A DNA stretch of 64,000 nt from Actinacidiphila yanglinensis (GTDB taxonomy: Bacteria; Actinomycetota; Actinomycetes; Streptomycetales; Streptomycetaceae): contig NZ_FNVU01000001.1 in the NCBI RefSeq assembly GCF_900107965.1, positions 682,001-746,000 on the forward strand, written 5' to 3'. The notes under the pieces are model-generated. The model made no database searches and was not told the DNA's origin. It saw nothing but the letters and a program-made list of their open reading frames with translations. Shown here piece after piece: positions 36,640 to 46,096 of this stretch (positions are counted from its first letter, which is position 1; each line of letters opens with the position of its first letter). The position numbers and the translations under genes are program-made.

Positions 36640-38095
36640 CCCCAAGGGCTTCCTCACCACCCCGCGTGAGAACAACCCGACCCGCGCGGTCGAGGAGCGC
36701 CGGCAGGACTGGAGCGAGGTCTACGTTCCCGGCGGGCTGCTGCCGATCGTCAGCAAGCAGGCCGGCCGCTGCATGGACTGCGGCATCCCGTTCTGCCACC
36801 AGGGCTGCCCGCTGGGCAACCTCATCCCGGAGTGGAACGACTACGCCTACCGCGAGGACTGGACCGCCGCGTCCGAGCGGCTGCACGCCACCAACAACTT
36901 CCCGGAGTTCACCGGGCGGTTGTGCCCGGCGCCGTGCGAGTCCGCCTGCGTGCTCGGCATCAACCAGCCGCCGGTGACCATCAAGAACGTCGAAGTCAGC
37001 ATCATCGACCAGGCGTGGGACAACGGGGACGTCCGCCCGCAGCCCCCGGAGCGGCTGTCCGGCAAGACCGTCGCCGTCATCGGCTCCGGCCCGGCCGGCC
37101 TCGCCGCCGCCCAGCAGCTCACCCGGGCCGGCCACACCGTGGCCGTCTACGAGCGGGCCGACCGGATCGGCGGGCTGCTGCGGTACGGCATCCCCGAGTT
37201 CAAGATGGAGAAGCGGCACATCAACCGCCGCATCGAGCAGATGCGCGCGGAGGGCACCAAGTTCCGCACCGGCGTGCAGATCGGCACCGACCTGGACGCC
37301 GCGAAGCTCGCCCGCCGGTACGACGCCGTGGTCATCGCGGCCGGCGCCACCCAGTGGCGGGACCTGCCGGTCGAGGGCCGCGAACTGACCGGCGTGTACC
37401 AGGCGATGGAGTACCTGCCGCTGTCGAACAAGGTGCAGGAGGGCGACTTCGTGGCGCCCCCGATCACCGCCGAGGGCAAGCACGTCGTGGTCATCGGCGG
37501 CGGCGACACCGGCGCGGACTGCGTCGGCACCGCGCACCGGCAGGGCGCGCTGTCCGTCACCCAGCTGGAGATCATGCCGCGCCCCTCCGACGAGCGGCCC
37601 GCGCACCAGCCGTGGCCGACGATGCCGATGGTCTACAAGGTGACCTCCGCGCACGAGGAGGGCGGCGAGCGCGTCTACGCCGTCAACACCGTGAAGTTCA
37701 CCGGCGACGCCGACGGGCACGTCCGGGAACTCCACCTGGTCGAGGTGGTCTTCCAGGACGGCACGTTCGTGCCGCAGGAGGGCACCGAGCGGGTCATCAA
37801 GGCCGACCTGGTCACCCTCGCGATGGGCTTCACCGGCACCGACCAGAAGAACGGCCTCATCGAGCAGATCGGCCTGGAACTGGACGCGCGCGGCAACATC
37901 GCCCGGGACGGCTCCTACGCGACCAACGTCGAAGGGGTGTTCGTCGCCGGTGACGCCGGCCGCGGCCAGTCCCTGATCGTCTGGGCCATCGCCGAGGGGC
38001 GCTCCGCGGCGAAGTCCGTCGACGCCTTCCTCACGGGGGTGCCGTCCGCCCTGCACGCCCCGATCCGCCCCACCGACCGGCCGCTCACCGTCTGA
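36632..38095 (+). CDS. gltD: Glutamate synthase small (beta) subunit
   Basis: 487 residues. It takes electrons from NADPH through FAD to the large subunit. N-terminal iron-sulfur cysteines are in [17 protein letters not shown] and [11 protein letters not shown]. The FAD Rossmann motif is [13 protein letters not shown] and the NADPH one [11 protein letters not shown]. The C-terminal [19 protein letters not shown] closes the FAD site. Its ATG lies inside the end of gltB, so it is translationally coupled. A weak hairpin follows at 38112-38129. Confidence 0.95.
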   Translation: MADPKGFLTTPRENNPTRAVEERRQDWSEVYVPGGLLPIVSKQAGRCMDCGIPFCHQGCPLGNLIPEWNDYAYREDWTAASERLHATNNFPEFTGRLCPAPCESACVLGINQPPVTIKNVEVSIIDQAWDNGDVRPQPPERLSGKTVAVIGSGPAGLAAAQQLTRAGHTVAVYERADRIGGLLRYGIPEFKMEKRHINRRIEQMRAEGTKFRTGVQIGTDLDAAKLARRYDAVVIAAGATQWRDLPVEGRELTGVYQAMEYLPLSNKVQEGDFVAPPITAEGKHVVVIGGGDTGADCVGTAHRQGALSVTQLEIMPRPSDERPAHQPWPTMPMVYKVTSAHEEGGERVYAVNTVKFTGDADGHVRELHLVEVVFQDGTFVPQEGTERVIKADLVTLAMGFTGTDQKNGLIEQIGLELDARGNIARDGSYATNVEGVFVAGDAGRGQSLIVWAIAEGRSAAKSVDAFLTGVPSALHAPIRPTDRPLTV

Positions 38096-38111
38096 CGGCC
38101 CCGAGAACGTC

Positions 38112-38129
38112 CCGCACAACGGTGTGCGG
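38112..38129 (+). terminator. Short hairpin after gltD
   Basis: CCGCACA and TGTGCGG (7 bp) flank ACGG, 17 bases after the gltD stop. It is a modest terminator candidate. Confidence 0.4.
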
Positions 38130-38342
38130 AACGCAGTAACACCCGCAGCGCTCGCCACTCCCCGACCAAGGAGGCGGGCGCTGCGCCATGTCCCGCTCCG
38201 ATCACCGGCCGCAGCCCCAGGCAGCCGCCCGACCGTACGGGTGACAACGGGGGTACCAGGCTTCGAACGCGCGGTGCAAGGGGACCTATCTGCGCGCATC
38301 ACCGACCGGCCCCCACTGCCTCCGCGATCGGAGCACACCTGT

Positions 38343-39632
38343 ATGTCCCGTCTCAGAGCGCCCCTCGGCGTGTCCGTCACCGCCGCGGTCCTCGCCGCAC
38401 TCCCCGCCACCGTGCTCACGGCACCGGCACACGCGGCCACCACCGGCCCGGGCGCTTCGACCGCCGCCTCCGCCGCTCCTGCCGCCGGTGCGCCCGGCGG
38501 CCGGGCTGCCGCGGTCGTCCAGCGCGTCACCCCCGGCGAGCTGGGCCCGGCAGGCCCCTGGCTGCGCCTAGGGGACAGCTCGGACTACGACGGCCGACCG
38601 CTCGGCGTGCAGGAGATCGCGCCCTTCGCCGACCCGGTGCACTTCAACGGCAGCCTGCACCTGGCCGTCGCACGCGATGATGCCGCCCAACAGGCCCAGG
38701 CCGCGCACTACTTCACCGCCGCCGTCCCGCTGTCCGTCATCGACGCCTCCCCCCTGTCGTACGACCTGTACGTCAAGAGCTCGTCCAGCGACGAGGCCGA
38801 GGCCGTCGGCGCGAACCTCCAACTCCCGGTGCTCTGCCAGGGGCTGTTCGCCACGCTCAGCTTCCAGCCGCAACTCGCCACCGACGCGCAGGGCCGCACG
38901 GGTGCGGTCACCGATGCCTGGCGGCACTTCGACACCGGCGGCTCGGCCATGTGGCGCACCTCCCGCGCGGTGGGCCCGTTCGCCGCGCAGAGCGACCACC
39001 CGCTGAGCGACTACGTCAGCGCGTGCGACGCGCCGGGCGACGGCGCGATCGGCGTGATCGCGAACGTCGGCCGGCTCGGCGACCCGGGCGCCGCCCTCGA
39101 CACCTACGTCGACAACATCACCGTGGACGGCACGGTCTACGACTTCGCGACCGGGCGGACCGCGCAGGGGCGCATCAGCGTCCAGAGCGGCGGCAGCGGT
39201 ACGGGAGACGGCACCGGCGGCTACGGCTCGGGCTCCGGTGGTGGCTACGGCTCCGGTGACGACCAGGGTGAGGACACCTGCGTCGAGGACGACGGCGTCG
39301 TCACCTTCACCAGCCCCGCCGACGGCCCCGACTACCGCGCGGTCGGCACCCGGCTGGTCCTGTCCGGGCCCGGGCTCACCCCCGAAAGCGTCACCGTCAC
39401 CGCGAACGGTGCCCCGGTCACGCTGACCGAAGGCCCCGACGGCACCCTCACCGCGGTGGTCGCCCCCGACCCCGAGGTGGACCTCGCCCCCGGCGGGACG
39501 TTCAGCACGCCGTTCACCGTCACCTTCGACGGGCCGCGGCACGGGCCGGTCACCCTGACCGCGGAACTGCTCGCGCAGGGCTACGAACCCCTGCAGCCGA
39601 CCGGCGTGACCGCGCGCACCGAACTGGGCTGA
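38343..39632 (+). CDS. Secreted protein of unknown function
   Basis: 429 residues. A Sec signal peptide (positive SRLR start, hydrophobic core, cleavage after APAHA, ~30) is followed by an Ala-rich linker. A ~230-residue beta-rich domain comes next (LRLGDSSDYDGRPLGVQEIAPF, DTYVDNITVDGTVYDFATGR), which looks like a carbohydrate- or surface-binding jelly-roll, by impression only. A Gly/Ser/Tyr linker (GGYGSGSGGGYGSGD) leads to a ~110-residue Ig-like C-terminal domain with VTVTANGAPVTL. No catalytic motif is recognised. It converges on the metalloprotease gene with a hairpin between. Confidence 0.65.
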   Translation: MSRLRAPLGVSVTAAVLAALPATVLTAPAHAATTGPGASTAASAAPAAGAPGGRAAAVVQRVTPGELGPAGPWLRLGDSSDYDGRPLGVQEIAPFADPVHFNGSLHLAVARDDAAQQAQAAHYFTAAVPLSVIDASPLSYDLYVKSSSSDEAEAVGANLQLPVLCQGLFATLSFQPQLATDAQGRTGAVTDAWRHFDTGGSAMWRTSRAVGPFAAQSDHPLSDYVSACDAPGDGAIGVIANVGRLGDPGAALDTYVDNITVDGTVYDFATGRTAQGRISVQSGGSGTGDGTGGYGSGSGGGYGSGDDQGEDTCVEDDGVVTFTSPADGPDYRAVGTRLVLSGPGLTPESVTVTANGAPVTLTEGPDGTLTAVVAPDPEVDLAPGGTFSTPFTVTFDGPRHGPVTLTAELLAQGYEPLQPTGVTARTELG

Positions 39633-39679
39633 CCCACCGGTCCGTTCCCCCCGCCGCCCCGCCTGCGGATCCGCCCGGC

Positions 39680-39729
39680 CGCCCTGTGCAGGTCACGTGT
39701 CGCAGTCCAGCTCCGACCTGCACAGGGCG
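39680..39729. terminator. 15-bp inverted repeat between convergent genes
   Basis: CGCCCTGTGCAGGTC (39680-39694) and its exact complement (39715-39729) flank a 20-nt loop. It overlaps the last codons of the minus-strand metalloprotease, whose C-terminal cysteine-rich tail is encoded in it, and can terminate the plus-strand secreted-protein gene. Confidence 0.55.
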
Positions 39730-40619
39730 CACCGGGCACGCAGGCGCCCCCGGCACGGCAGCCGGATGCGCTGGTAGCAGGTGGGGCAGGGGAAGGACAC
39801 GCGCAGGTCGGCGGGGGTTCCGGTGAAGGTGTAGTCGGCCGGGGCGGGGGTGGCGCCGGCCCGGCGGTTCTTCGCGTACAGCCGGCGGGCCGCCCAGGAC
39901 GCGGCGGCCAGCGGAGGACGGCGCAGGTCCTGGCGGGCACGGGTGAGGCCCACGCGGTAGGCGTCGCGGGCCTGGGGGCTGCGGAACCACGGCTCGATGT
40001 CGTCGCCGAGGGCGAGCGCCCGCTTCGCCAGGACGTACCCGAACTCCTCGGGCGTCAGGTAGCCGAGCTTGTACGCCGACATGGTCATCCGGTCGCCGCG
40101 CATCGACGGCTCCTCGCGGTAGGCGTCCAGCAGCAGCCAGCCCGCGCCCAGATACGCGGTCGCGGTGTCCGTGAGGATCTCGTTGTCCCTGGTGCCGGGG
40201 AAGGACAGCCCGAGCCGGTGCAAGTAGACATGCATCACCTCGTGGGCGAGCGCGGCCCCCACGTCCCGCCGGTCGGTCTTGAACCGGGAGTGCAGTTCCA
40301 CGAAGTACTCGGGACCCGCGGCCAGTTCGACGTTCCCGGCGTGCACCATGTCGCGGAAGCCCACCACCATCCGGGCGTCCGGCAGCCGGAAGTGCTGCAC
40401 CATCACCCGGGCCACCCGCTGCGCGCCCAGGTACGGGTCCTCGTCGTCGGGGAAGTCCACGAGTTCCGGGCGCACGCTGGTGGCGAAGCGGGCCACCCCG
40501 TCCGCGGAGAGCCGCCGGTGGATCGCGGTCAGCGCCCGCCGCACGGTCTCCAGATGCGGAAACCCGTGCTCGATCGGACCTCCGGCGATCTCCTCGCCGT
40601 CCTCGGCCACGTCGCCCAT
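39693..40619 (-). CDS. Putative zinc metalloprotease with C-terminal zinc ribbon
   Basis: 308 residues. The zincin motif HEVMH is at 126-130 (ALAHEVMHVYLHRLG). Before it is a strand with GPEYFVELHSRF; after it comes a possible third ligand region DNEILTDTATAYLGAG. The C-terminal ~30 residues hold two CxxC pairs (CPTC, CALC), a zinc-ribbon-like end. No signal peptide or membrane helix is seen, so it is cytoplasmic. I do not recognise a named family; it resembles SprT-like or stand-alone zincins. ATG 40619 has GGAGG 5 nt upstream, better than GTG 40625. It lies 24 bases after a methyltransferase fragment on the same strand. Confidence 0.65.
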   Translation of the reverse strand: MGDVAEDGEEIAGGPIEHGFPHLETVRRALTAIHRRLSADGVARFATSVRPELVDFPDDEDPYLGAQRVARVMVQHFRLPDARMVVGFRDMVHAGNVELAAGPEYFVELHSRFKTDRRDVGAALAHEVMHVYLHRLGLSFPGTRDNEILTDTATAYLGAGWLLLDAYREEPSMRGDRMTMSAYKLGYLTPEEFGYVLAKRALALGDDIEPWFRSPQARDAYRVGLTRARQDLRRPPLAAASWAARRLYAKNRRAGATPAPADYTFTGTPADLRVSFPCPTCYQRIRLPCRGRLRARCALCRSELDCDT

Positions 40620-40643
40620 GCCCACCTCCCCGCCCCTGCGAGC

Positions 40644-40931
40644 CTAAGGCACGTCCGCCCACGCCGTCGTGGCCGTCCACAGCGCTCCCCCCGCGCCGGA
40701 CGAGCCGTCGACCCGCACTCCGGCCGCCGCCAGACGCGTGGGCGCGTCCGGGCCGGTCCCGCCGGCCGACCGGTAGACGCTGAGCAGCAGGCGGCCACCA
40801 GGAGCGACCAGGCGGACCCGGACGTGCCGGACCAGGTCGATGAGGCACGGCGAGCCGCTGACCGGCGACGCGGGCACCACCCCGCGCGCGGCCCTCGACG
40901 AACCGAATGTGTGAACCACCACCGCAGTCAT
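40644..40931 (-). pseudogene. Methyltransferase C-terminal fragment, possible remnant
   Basis: A 95-codon frame beginning at ATG 40931 contains RHVRVRLVAPGGRLLLSVYR, then LAAAGVRVDG and TATTAWADVP at the end. That is the usual order of the last strands of a class I SAM methyltransferase: post-II GGRLL, then a C-terminal strand ending AWxD. The first two-thirds, with the SAM-binding GxGxG, is missing. It is therefore probably the decayed 3' end of a methyltransferase gene, or a small protein that kept only this part. It explains most of the 40620-40980 gap. Confidence 0.4.
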
Positions 40932-40967
40932 GATCGCAAATGCGTTCCACCAGCGCCGACCTTGGGG

Positions 40968-40973
40968 CAGCAT
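40968..40973 (+). promoter_or_regulatory. Putative -10 box of pepN
   Basis: CAGCAT ends 8 positions before ATG 40981; weak, but in the leaderless position. Confidence 0.3.
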
Positions 40974-40980
40974 GAACGGC

Positions 40981-43485
40981 ATGCCTGCTCTCACCCGCGC
41001 CGAGGCCGAGACCCGCGCCCGCGACCTGGACGTCACGCACTACGCGATCGACCTCGACCTGACCCGGGGCGAGGCCGGCTTCGGATCGACCACCGTCATC
41101 CGCTTCGCGGCGCTGCGCGACTGCGACACCTTCGCCGAGATCGAGCCGGCGGCGCTGCACCGCGTCCTGCTGGACGGCCGGCCCCTCGATCCCGCGCTGC
41201 TCGACGACGGCCGGCTGCCGCTGACCGGCCTGACCGCGGGCGAGCACGAACTGCGGGTCGAGGCCGACATGCGCTACTCGCGCACCGGCGAGGGCATGCA
41301 CCGCTTCACCGACCCCGCCGACGGCGAGACCTACCTCTACACCCAGCTCTTCCTCGACGACGTGCGCCGGGTGTTCGCCGCCTTCGACCAGCCCGACCTG
41401 AAGGCCCGCTTCGACGTGGCCGTCACCGCGCCCGAGCACTGGACGGTGCTCGGCAACGGCGTCGCGACCCGCACCGCGCCCGGCCGCTGGCAGATGTCCA
41501 CCACCCCGCCGCTGTCCACCTACGTCGTCGCGGTCGCCGCCGGGCCGTACCACTCGGTGCGCACCGAGCACGCCGGCCTGCCCTTCGGCCTGCACTGCCG
41601 CCGCTCGCTCGCCCCGCACCTGGACCGGGCCGCGCCCGAACTGCTCGCCTTCACCCGGCGCGCCTTCGACCGCTACCACGAGATGTTCGACGAGCCCTAC
41701 GCGTTCGACTCCTACGACCAGGCGTTCATGCCCGAGTTCAACTTCGGCGCGATGGAGAACCCCGGGCTGGTCCTCTTCCGCGACGAATACGTCTTCCGCT
41801 CCGCCGCCAGCCCCACCGAACTCCTCAACCGGGCCGTGGTCATGGCGCACGAGATGGCCCACATGTGGTTCGGCGACCTGGTCACCCTGCGCTGGTGGGA
41901 CGACATCTGGCTGAACGAGTCGTTCGCCGAGTACATGGGCTACCAGATCGTCTCGGAGGACCCCGGCTTCCCCGGCGCGTGGACCGACTACGGCGCCAAC
42001 CGCAAGTTCAAGGGCTCCGACAGCGACCAGCGCCCCTCCACCCACCCGGTCGCCCCGCTGCCCGACGACGTCCCCGACACCGCCTCCGCGCTCACCAACA
42101 TCGACGGGATCTCCTACGCCAAGGGCGGTTCGGCGCTGCGCCAGCTCGTCACCTGGATGGGCCGCGAGGACTTCCTCGCCGGCGTCAACGAGCACTTCGC
42201 CCGGCACCGCTTCGGCAACGCCCGGCTCGCCGACCTCATCGACTCGCTCGCCTCCGCCACCGGCCGCGACGTGCCGGCCTGGGCCGAGGCGTGGCTGCGC
42301 ACCACCGGCGTCGACACCCTCACCCCGTCCGCGTCGCCCGCGCCCGGCGGCTGGCGGCTGGAGATCGGCCACCACGGCAGCCGCCCGCACCGCGTCGACG
42401 TCGGCCTGTACGACCGGGACACCGCCGACCCGGCCCGGCTGGTGCTGCGCGAGCGCGCCACCGTGGACATCACCGCCACCTCCGCGGTCGAGCGCCGCGA
42501 GTTCGGCGGCCCCCGGCCCGACCTGGTGCTGCTCAACGACGGCGACCTCAGCTTCGTGAAGGTCCGCTTCGACGAGCGCTCCTGGGAGGCGGTGCGCGAC
42601 GCCCTCGGCTCCATCCCGGACCCGCTGGCCCGCTCCGTCGCCTGGAACGCGGCACGCGATCTCGTCCGTGACGCCCGGGTCGCCCCCGCCGACTACCTCG
42701 CGCTGGTCCGACGGCACCTGGCCGCCGAGCCCGAACCGTCGATCGTGCACGGCGTGCTCACCTTCGCCCGTACCACCGTCGCCGACGGCTACCTCGACCC
42801 GGCGCTGCGGCCCGACGCGCTCGCCGGACTGGCCGACACCGCCCGGGCGCTGCTCGCCCAGGAGCACGACGTCAACCGGCTCACCGCCACCCGCGCCCTG
42901 GTCGACGCCGCGCTCACCGCCGCCGACGCGGCCGAGCTGCGCACCTGGTACGAGCGGGGTGTCATCCCGGGCGGCAGCGTCCTCGACGCGGACCTGCGCT
43001 GGCAGTTGCTGCTGCGGCTGACCGTCCTGGGCGCGGCCGGCGCGGCCGACATCGCGGCGGAGGAGGAGCGCGACCCCACTGCCACCGGCCGGGAGGGTGC
43101 CGCGCGCTGCCGGGCGGCCCTGCCCGACGCGGACGCCAAGTCCGTCGCGTGGCAGGCGATGTTCCACGACGACGCGCGGTCCTCCTACCTGCTCACCGCG
43201 ACCGCGCAGGGCTTCTGGCAGCCCGAGCAACGGGTCCTGCTGGACGGCTATCCCGCCCGCTACTACCCGGACGCGATCGCGGTCGCGGCCCGGCGCGGCC
43301 CGGTCGTGGCCGAGACGGTCGCCCGCATCGGCTTCCCGTCCACCGCGGTCACCGCGGACGCGCTGGCCCTCGGCCGGGCGGCGCTCGAAGGCCCGGGCGC
43401 CACCCCGGCGTTGCGCCGCGCCCTCGGGGACCGGCTGGACGACCTCGGCCGGGCGCTGCGGGTGCGGCAGGTCTTCGGCGGGTAG
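40981..43485 (+). CDS. pepN: Aminopeptidase N (M1 family)
   Basis: 834 residues, zinc aminopeptidase of the M1 family acting in the cytoplasm on peptide N-termini. The GAMEN substrate-binding motif is in FNFGAMENPG. The zinc site is HEMAHMWFGDLVTLRWWDDIWLNE, with the second glutamate in WLNE and the catalytic tyrosine expected downstream in ISYAKGGSAL. The C-terminal ~400 residues are the ERAP1-like helical domain. I chose ATG 40981 (MPALTRAEAETRA), the usual beginning of actinobacterial PepN; ATG 40972 is an alternative. Some long frames upstream are ignored. Confidence 0.9.
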   Translation: MPALTRAEAETRARDLDVTHYAIDLDLTRGEAGFGSTTVIRFAALRDCDTFAEIEPAALHRVLLDGRPLDPALLDDGRLPLTGLTAGEHELRVEADMRYSRTGEGMHRFTDPADGETYLYTQLFLDDVRRVFAAFDQPDLKARFDVAVTAPEHWTVLGNGVATRTAPGRWQMSTTPPLSTYVVAVAAGPYHSVRTEHAGLPFGLHCRRSLAPHLDRAAPELLAFTRRAFDRYHEMFDEPYAFDSYDQAFMPEFNFGAMENPGLVLFRDEYVFRSAASPTELLNRAVVMAHEMAHMWFGDLVTLRWWDDIWLNESFAEYMGYQIVSEDPGFPGAWTDYGANRKFKGSDSDQRPSTHPVAPLPDDVPDTASALTNIDGISYAKGGSALRQLVTWMGREDFLAGVNEHFARHRFGNARLADLIDSLASATGRDVPAWAEAWLRTTGVDTLTPSASPAPGGWRLEIGHHGSRPHRVDVGLYDRDTADPARLVLRERATVDITATSAVERREFGGPRPDLVLLNDGDLSFVKVRFDERSWEAVRDALGSIPDPLARSVAWNAARDLVRDARVAPADYLALVRRHLAAEPEPSIVHGVLTFARTTVADGYLDPALRPDALAGLADTARALLAQEHDVNRLTATRALVDAALTAADAAELRTWYERGVIPGGSVLDADLRWQLLLRLTVLGAAGAADIAAEEERDPTATGREGAARCRAALPDADAKSVAWQAMFHDDARSSYLLTATAQGFWQPEQRVLLDGYPARYYPDAIAVAARRGPVVAETVARIGFPSTAVTADALALGRAALEGPGATPALRRALGDRLDDLGRALRVRQVFGG

Positions 43486-43523
43486 CGGCGGGCGGGCCGT
43501 GCCGTCCGGGGCGCGCGCGTGCG

Positions 43524-43554
43524 GCGTGCGGCCCGGCGCCGGCGCGTCGCACGC
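43524..43554. terminator. Hairpin between pepN and the lipoprotein gene
   Basis: GCGTGCG (43524-43530) pairs with CGCACGC (43548-43554); the 17-nt interior is itself GC-rich and can fold. It lies between convergent genes. Confidence 0.4.
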
Positions 43555-43572
43555 CCTTGTGCGGAGCCTCGT

Positions 43573-44343
43573 TCAGGACTTCAGCAGCGGCGCGGCGAGG
43601 TGCTTCGCGATCGGCGCCAGCGGGAAGGGCTGGCCGGTGGCCAGGTCCTCGTCGAGGGCCATGACGGTGTCGCCGGAGCGGACCAGGATGGTGTCGTTGC
43701 CGACGTAGTCGCCCTTGGGCGTGACCTTCAACTCGAAGGCGTCGTCGCCGAGTCCGGGCACCGTGGTCACGGATGCGGTGATCTTGATGCCCTTGCCGCT
43801 GCCGGCCTTGCCCGTGTAGCTCGCGCACCGGCGGGCGACGGCGCGCACGTCGGCCATCTGCTTGACGGCGTCCCCGGGCTGGTAGCTGTTGAACACCACG
43901 TAGGACTCGCCGAGTTGCGGGTCGGTGAGCGGGATCGACGCGAAGGCGGCGCTGTAGTCCGAGGTGAGGTCCTGCGGCTGGCCGCCGGTCATGGCGTCGT
44001 TGCAGTCGTCGGTGGGCAGTTCCGGGTCACCGGGGTCCTGGGCGGCGCCGTCGCTGTCGCTCTCCTCGTCCGCCTCGACCTTCCAACCCGACGGCGCCGT
44101 CGACGCGGTGGGCAGCAGCGCCTTCAACTGCGCGGAGCCCGGCACCGCGCCCGGCGCGGACGTGGCCGGCGAGGACGGCGCGGCGGGTGCGGAGGACGGC
44201 GCCGCCGATCCCGACGCACTCGCCGAAGTCGCCGACGAGCTCGGCGACGGGGACGCCGTCGTGTCGTCGTTGCAGGCGGCGAGGGCCGCCGCGCACACCA
44301 CGACCGCTCCGGCACTGGCCACGGTCTTCCGGATACCCCACAT
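43573..44343 (-). CDS. Putative lipoprotein, unknown function
   Basis: 256 residues. The signal peptide ends in a lipobox, LAAC, with Cys24 as the lipidated residue. A Ser/Ala/Pro linker (about 30-70) follows, then a ~180-residue domain starting LKALLPTASTAPSGWKVEADEESDS. Two cysteines in DDCND and ARRCASYTG probably form a disulfide. This outline fits small extracellular lipoproteins common in Streptomyces; there is no known function. ATG 44343 has GGGGGAG 6 nt upstream. An upstream in-frame extension is rejected. Confidence 0.75.
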   Translation of the reverse strand: MWGIRKTVASAGAVVVCAAALAACNDDTTASPSPSSSATSASASGSAAPSSAPAAPSSPATSAPGAVPGSAQLKALLPTASTAPSGWKVEADEESDSDGAAQDPGDPELPTDDCNDAMTGGQPQDLTSDYSAAFASIPLTDPQLGESYVVFNSYQPGDAVKQMADVRAVARRCASYTGKAGSGKGIKITASVTTVPGLGDDAFELKVTPKGDYVGNDTILVRSGDTVMALDEDLATGQPFPLAPIAKHLAAPLLKS

Positions 44344-44710
44344 GTGCGGCTCCCCCCACGGGCGCTGAACGACCGCACCCCCTCGGGCGCGGGCCCGACG
44401 ACCGTAACCGGGCGACGGCGCCGATCCTTCGGAACCCGTACCACCGGCCCGTTGCTGCACGAGATCCCTACAAGTGCGGGGAGTCCGTTCCGGTACCCCG
44501 GCACGACCCGGGGACGGCCCGGGCACGTCGGTCGGGACCGACGCCGCCACCCTCGCGACGACCACCGCCCCCACCTCCTTTGCGATCACCGCCGTGACGT
44601 CGGCCGGAACGTACCCATTCGGTCCAGTCGTCGTTGAGCAGGGCGCCCTTGTCGTGCGCGCCGCCGGGCGCCGCCGCGCGCCCCGCCGCGCCGCTGAGTG
44701 AGGAACGCCC
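44344..44710. other. Intergenic region upstream of the DesA-like gene
   Basis: 367 bases between divergent genes. I see no gene. The only structured element is a perfect 8-bp-arm palindrome at 44526-44543. A canonical iron box (TTAGGTTAGGCTcACCTAA type) was looked for and not found. Confidence 0.5.
44526..44543. promoter_or_regulatory. Palindrome, possible operator
   Basis: CGTCGGTC, GG, GACCGACG: perfect 8-bp arms in the promoter region of the siderophore-type pair. The bound regulator, if any, is unknown. Confidence 0.25.
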
Positions 44711-46096
44711 ATGCCGATGCCCGGACTTGCCGGTGGACGCGGAGCCGCCGAGGTGTTGCGGCCGCTGGTGGACACCGTCTGCGGCGCGCTGGGGGAGGGG
44801 GCGCGGGACCGCGGCGGGCCGGTGCCGCGCGGCGGCCCCGACGAGGTGGCCCGGCAGATCGAGCAGGCCCTGCCGGACGTGCTGCCGCGCAGCGGCACCG
44901 GCGAGCACGAGGCCCTGGCCACCGTGGTGCACCTGATGGCCCTCGGCGCCGCCGATCCCGCCGAGGCGCTGTGCGCCGCGCACCTGCACTGCCCGCCGCT
45001 GGCCGTCGCCGCCGCCGCGGACCTGGCCGCCTCCGCGCTCAACCCGTCCATGGACTCCTGGGACCAGGCCCCCGCCGCCAGCGCCCTCGAAGCGCGGGTG
45101 GCCGCCGCGCTCGCCGCCGTGGTCTACCCCAACCTGCCCGCCCCCGACGCCCTGGTGACCACCGGCGGCACCGAGTCCAACCAGCTCGCGCTGCTGCTGG
45201 CACGCGAGCGCGCCGCCGGCGGCCCCCGGGTCCAGGTCGTGTGCGGCGCGAACGCCCACCACAGCGTGCAGCGCGCCGCCTGGCTGCTCGGCCTGCCCCG
45301 GCCGATCGTGCTGGACACCCCCGCCGGCATCCTCGACCCCGGCGCCGTGGACACCGCGCTCGACCAACTGCCCGGCCGCCCCATGGTGGTGGCCACCGCC
45401 GGCACCACCGACAGCGGCGCCATCGACCCGCTGCCCGCCATCGCGCAGGTCACCGGCCGGCACGGCGCCGAACTCCACGTCGACGCCGCCTACGGCGGGC
45501 CGCTGCTCTTCAGCAGCCGCGAGGCCGCCAAACTCGACGGCGTGCAGTCCGCGGTCTCGGTCACCCTCGACCTGCACAAACTCGGCTGGCAGCCGGTCGC
45601 CGCCGGCCTGCTCGCGGTGCCCGACGGCGCCGCCCTGCGCCCGCTCGCCCACCAGGCCGACTACCTCAACGCCGCCGACGACACCGAGGCCGGCCTGCCC
45701 GACCTGCTCGGACGCTCGCTGCGCACCACCCGCCGCCCGGACGTCCTGAAGATCGCGGTCACCCTGCGCGCACTCGGCCACGAGGGCATCGCCGCCCTGG
45801 TGGACACCGTCTGCGACCTCGCCGCCGACCTGGCCGGCCGCGTCGAGCGCCACCCCGCGCTCACCCTGTACGCGCCGCCGGCGATCAGCACCGTCCTGTT
45901 CCGCCCGACCGCGGCAAGTGACGAGGAGACCGCCGAACTGCGCCGCCGGCTGCTGTACGAGGGCCGCGCCGTCCTCGGCCGGGCCCGCGCGGGCGGCCGG
46001 CTGTGGCTGAAGGCGACCCTGCTCAACCCGCACCTGCGCTCCGACGACCTCGACACGCTGCTGAAGCTCACCACGGAAGGCACCACGGCACGATGA
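44711..46096 (+). CDS. PLP-dependent group II decarboxylase, DesA-like
   Basis: 461 residues. The PLP lysine is in TLDLHKLGWQP and the cofactor-binding aspartate in HVDAAYGGPLLFS; TTGGTESNQLALLLARER is the phosphate loop. Family members decarboxylate lysine, ornithine or 2,4-diaminobutyrate; DesA makes cadaverine for desferrioxamine. Pairing with an amine N-hydroxylase next door supports lysine (or ornithine) as substrate by inference. GAGG lies 7 nt before ATG 44711. Its stop overlaps the next gene by ATGA. Confidence 0.85.
   Translation: MPMPGLAGGRGAAEVLRPLVDTVCGALGEGARDRGGPVPRGGPDEVARQIEQALPDVLPRSGTGEHEALATVVHLMALGAADPAEALCAAHLHCPPLAVAAAADLAASALNPSMDSWDQAPAASALEARVAAALAAVVYPNLPAPDALVTTGGTESNQLALLLARERAAGGPRVQVVCGANAHHSVQRAAWLLGLPRPIVLDTPAGILDPGAVDTALDQLPGRPMVVATAGTTDSGAIDPLPAIAQVTGRHGAELHVDAAYGGPLLFSSREAAKLDGVQSAVSVTLDLHKLGWQPVAAGLLAVPDGAALRPLAHQADYLNAADDTEAGLPDLLGRSLRTTRRPDVLKIAVTLRALGHEGIAALVDTVCDLAADLAGRVERHPALTLYAPPAISTVLFRPTAASDEETAELRRRLLYEGRAVLGRARAGGRLWLKATLLNPHLRSDDLDTLLKLTTEGTTAR

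Noticed and set aside
32008..36675. 1555-codon open frame antisense to gltB
   Set aside because: It lies wholly antisense to a well-conserved glutamate synthase and has no recognisable domain; high-GC third positions create such frames.
44474..44701. 75-codon frame upstream of the DesA-like gene
   Set aside because: No ribosome site, no recognisable motif, and low-complexity Thr/Ala/Arg composition. It overlaps the probable promoter.
44344..44710. Iron box (DmdR/IdeR) upstream of the DesA-like gene
   Set aside because: No match to TTAGGTTAGGCTcACCTAA could be seen on either strand.
43573..45051. Long N-terminal extension of the lipoprotein frame
   Set aside because: The extension is antisense to the decarboxylase gene, and the lipobox signal peptide with its ribosome site starts at 44343.
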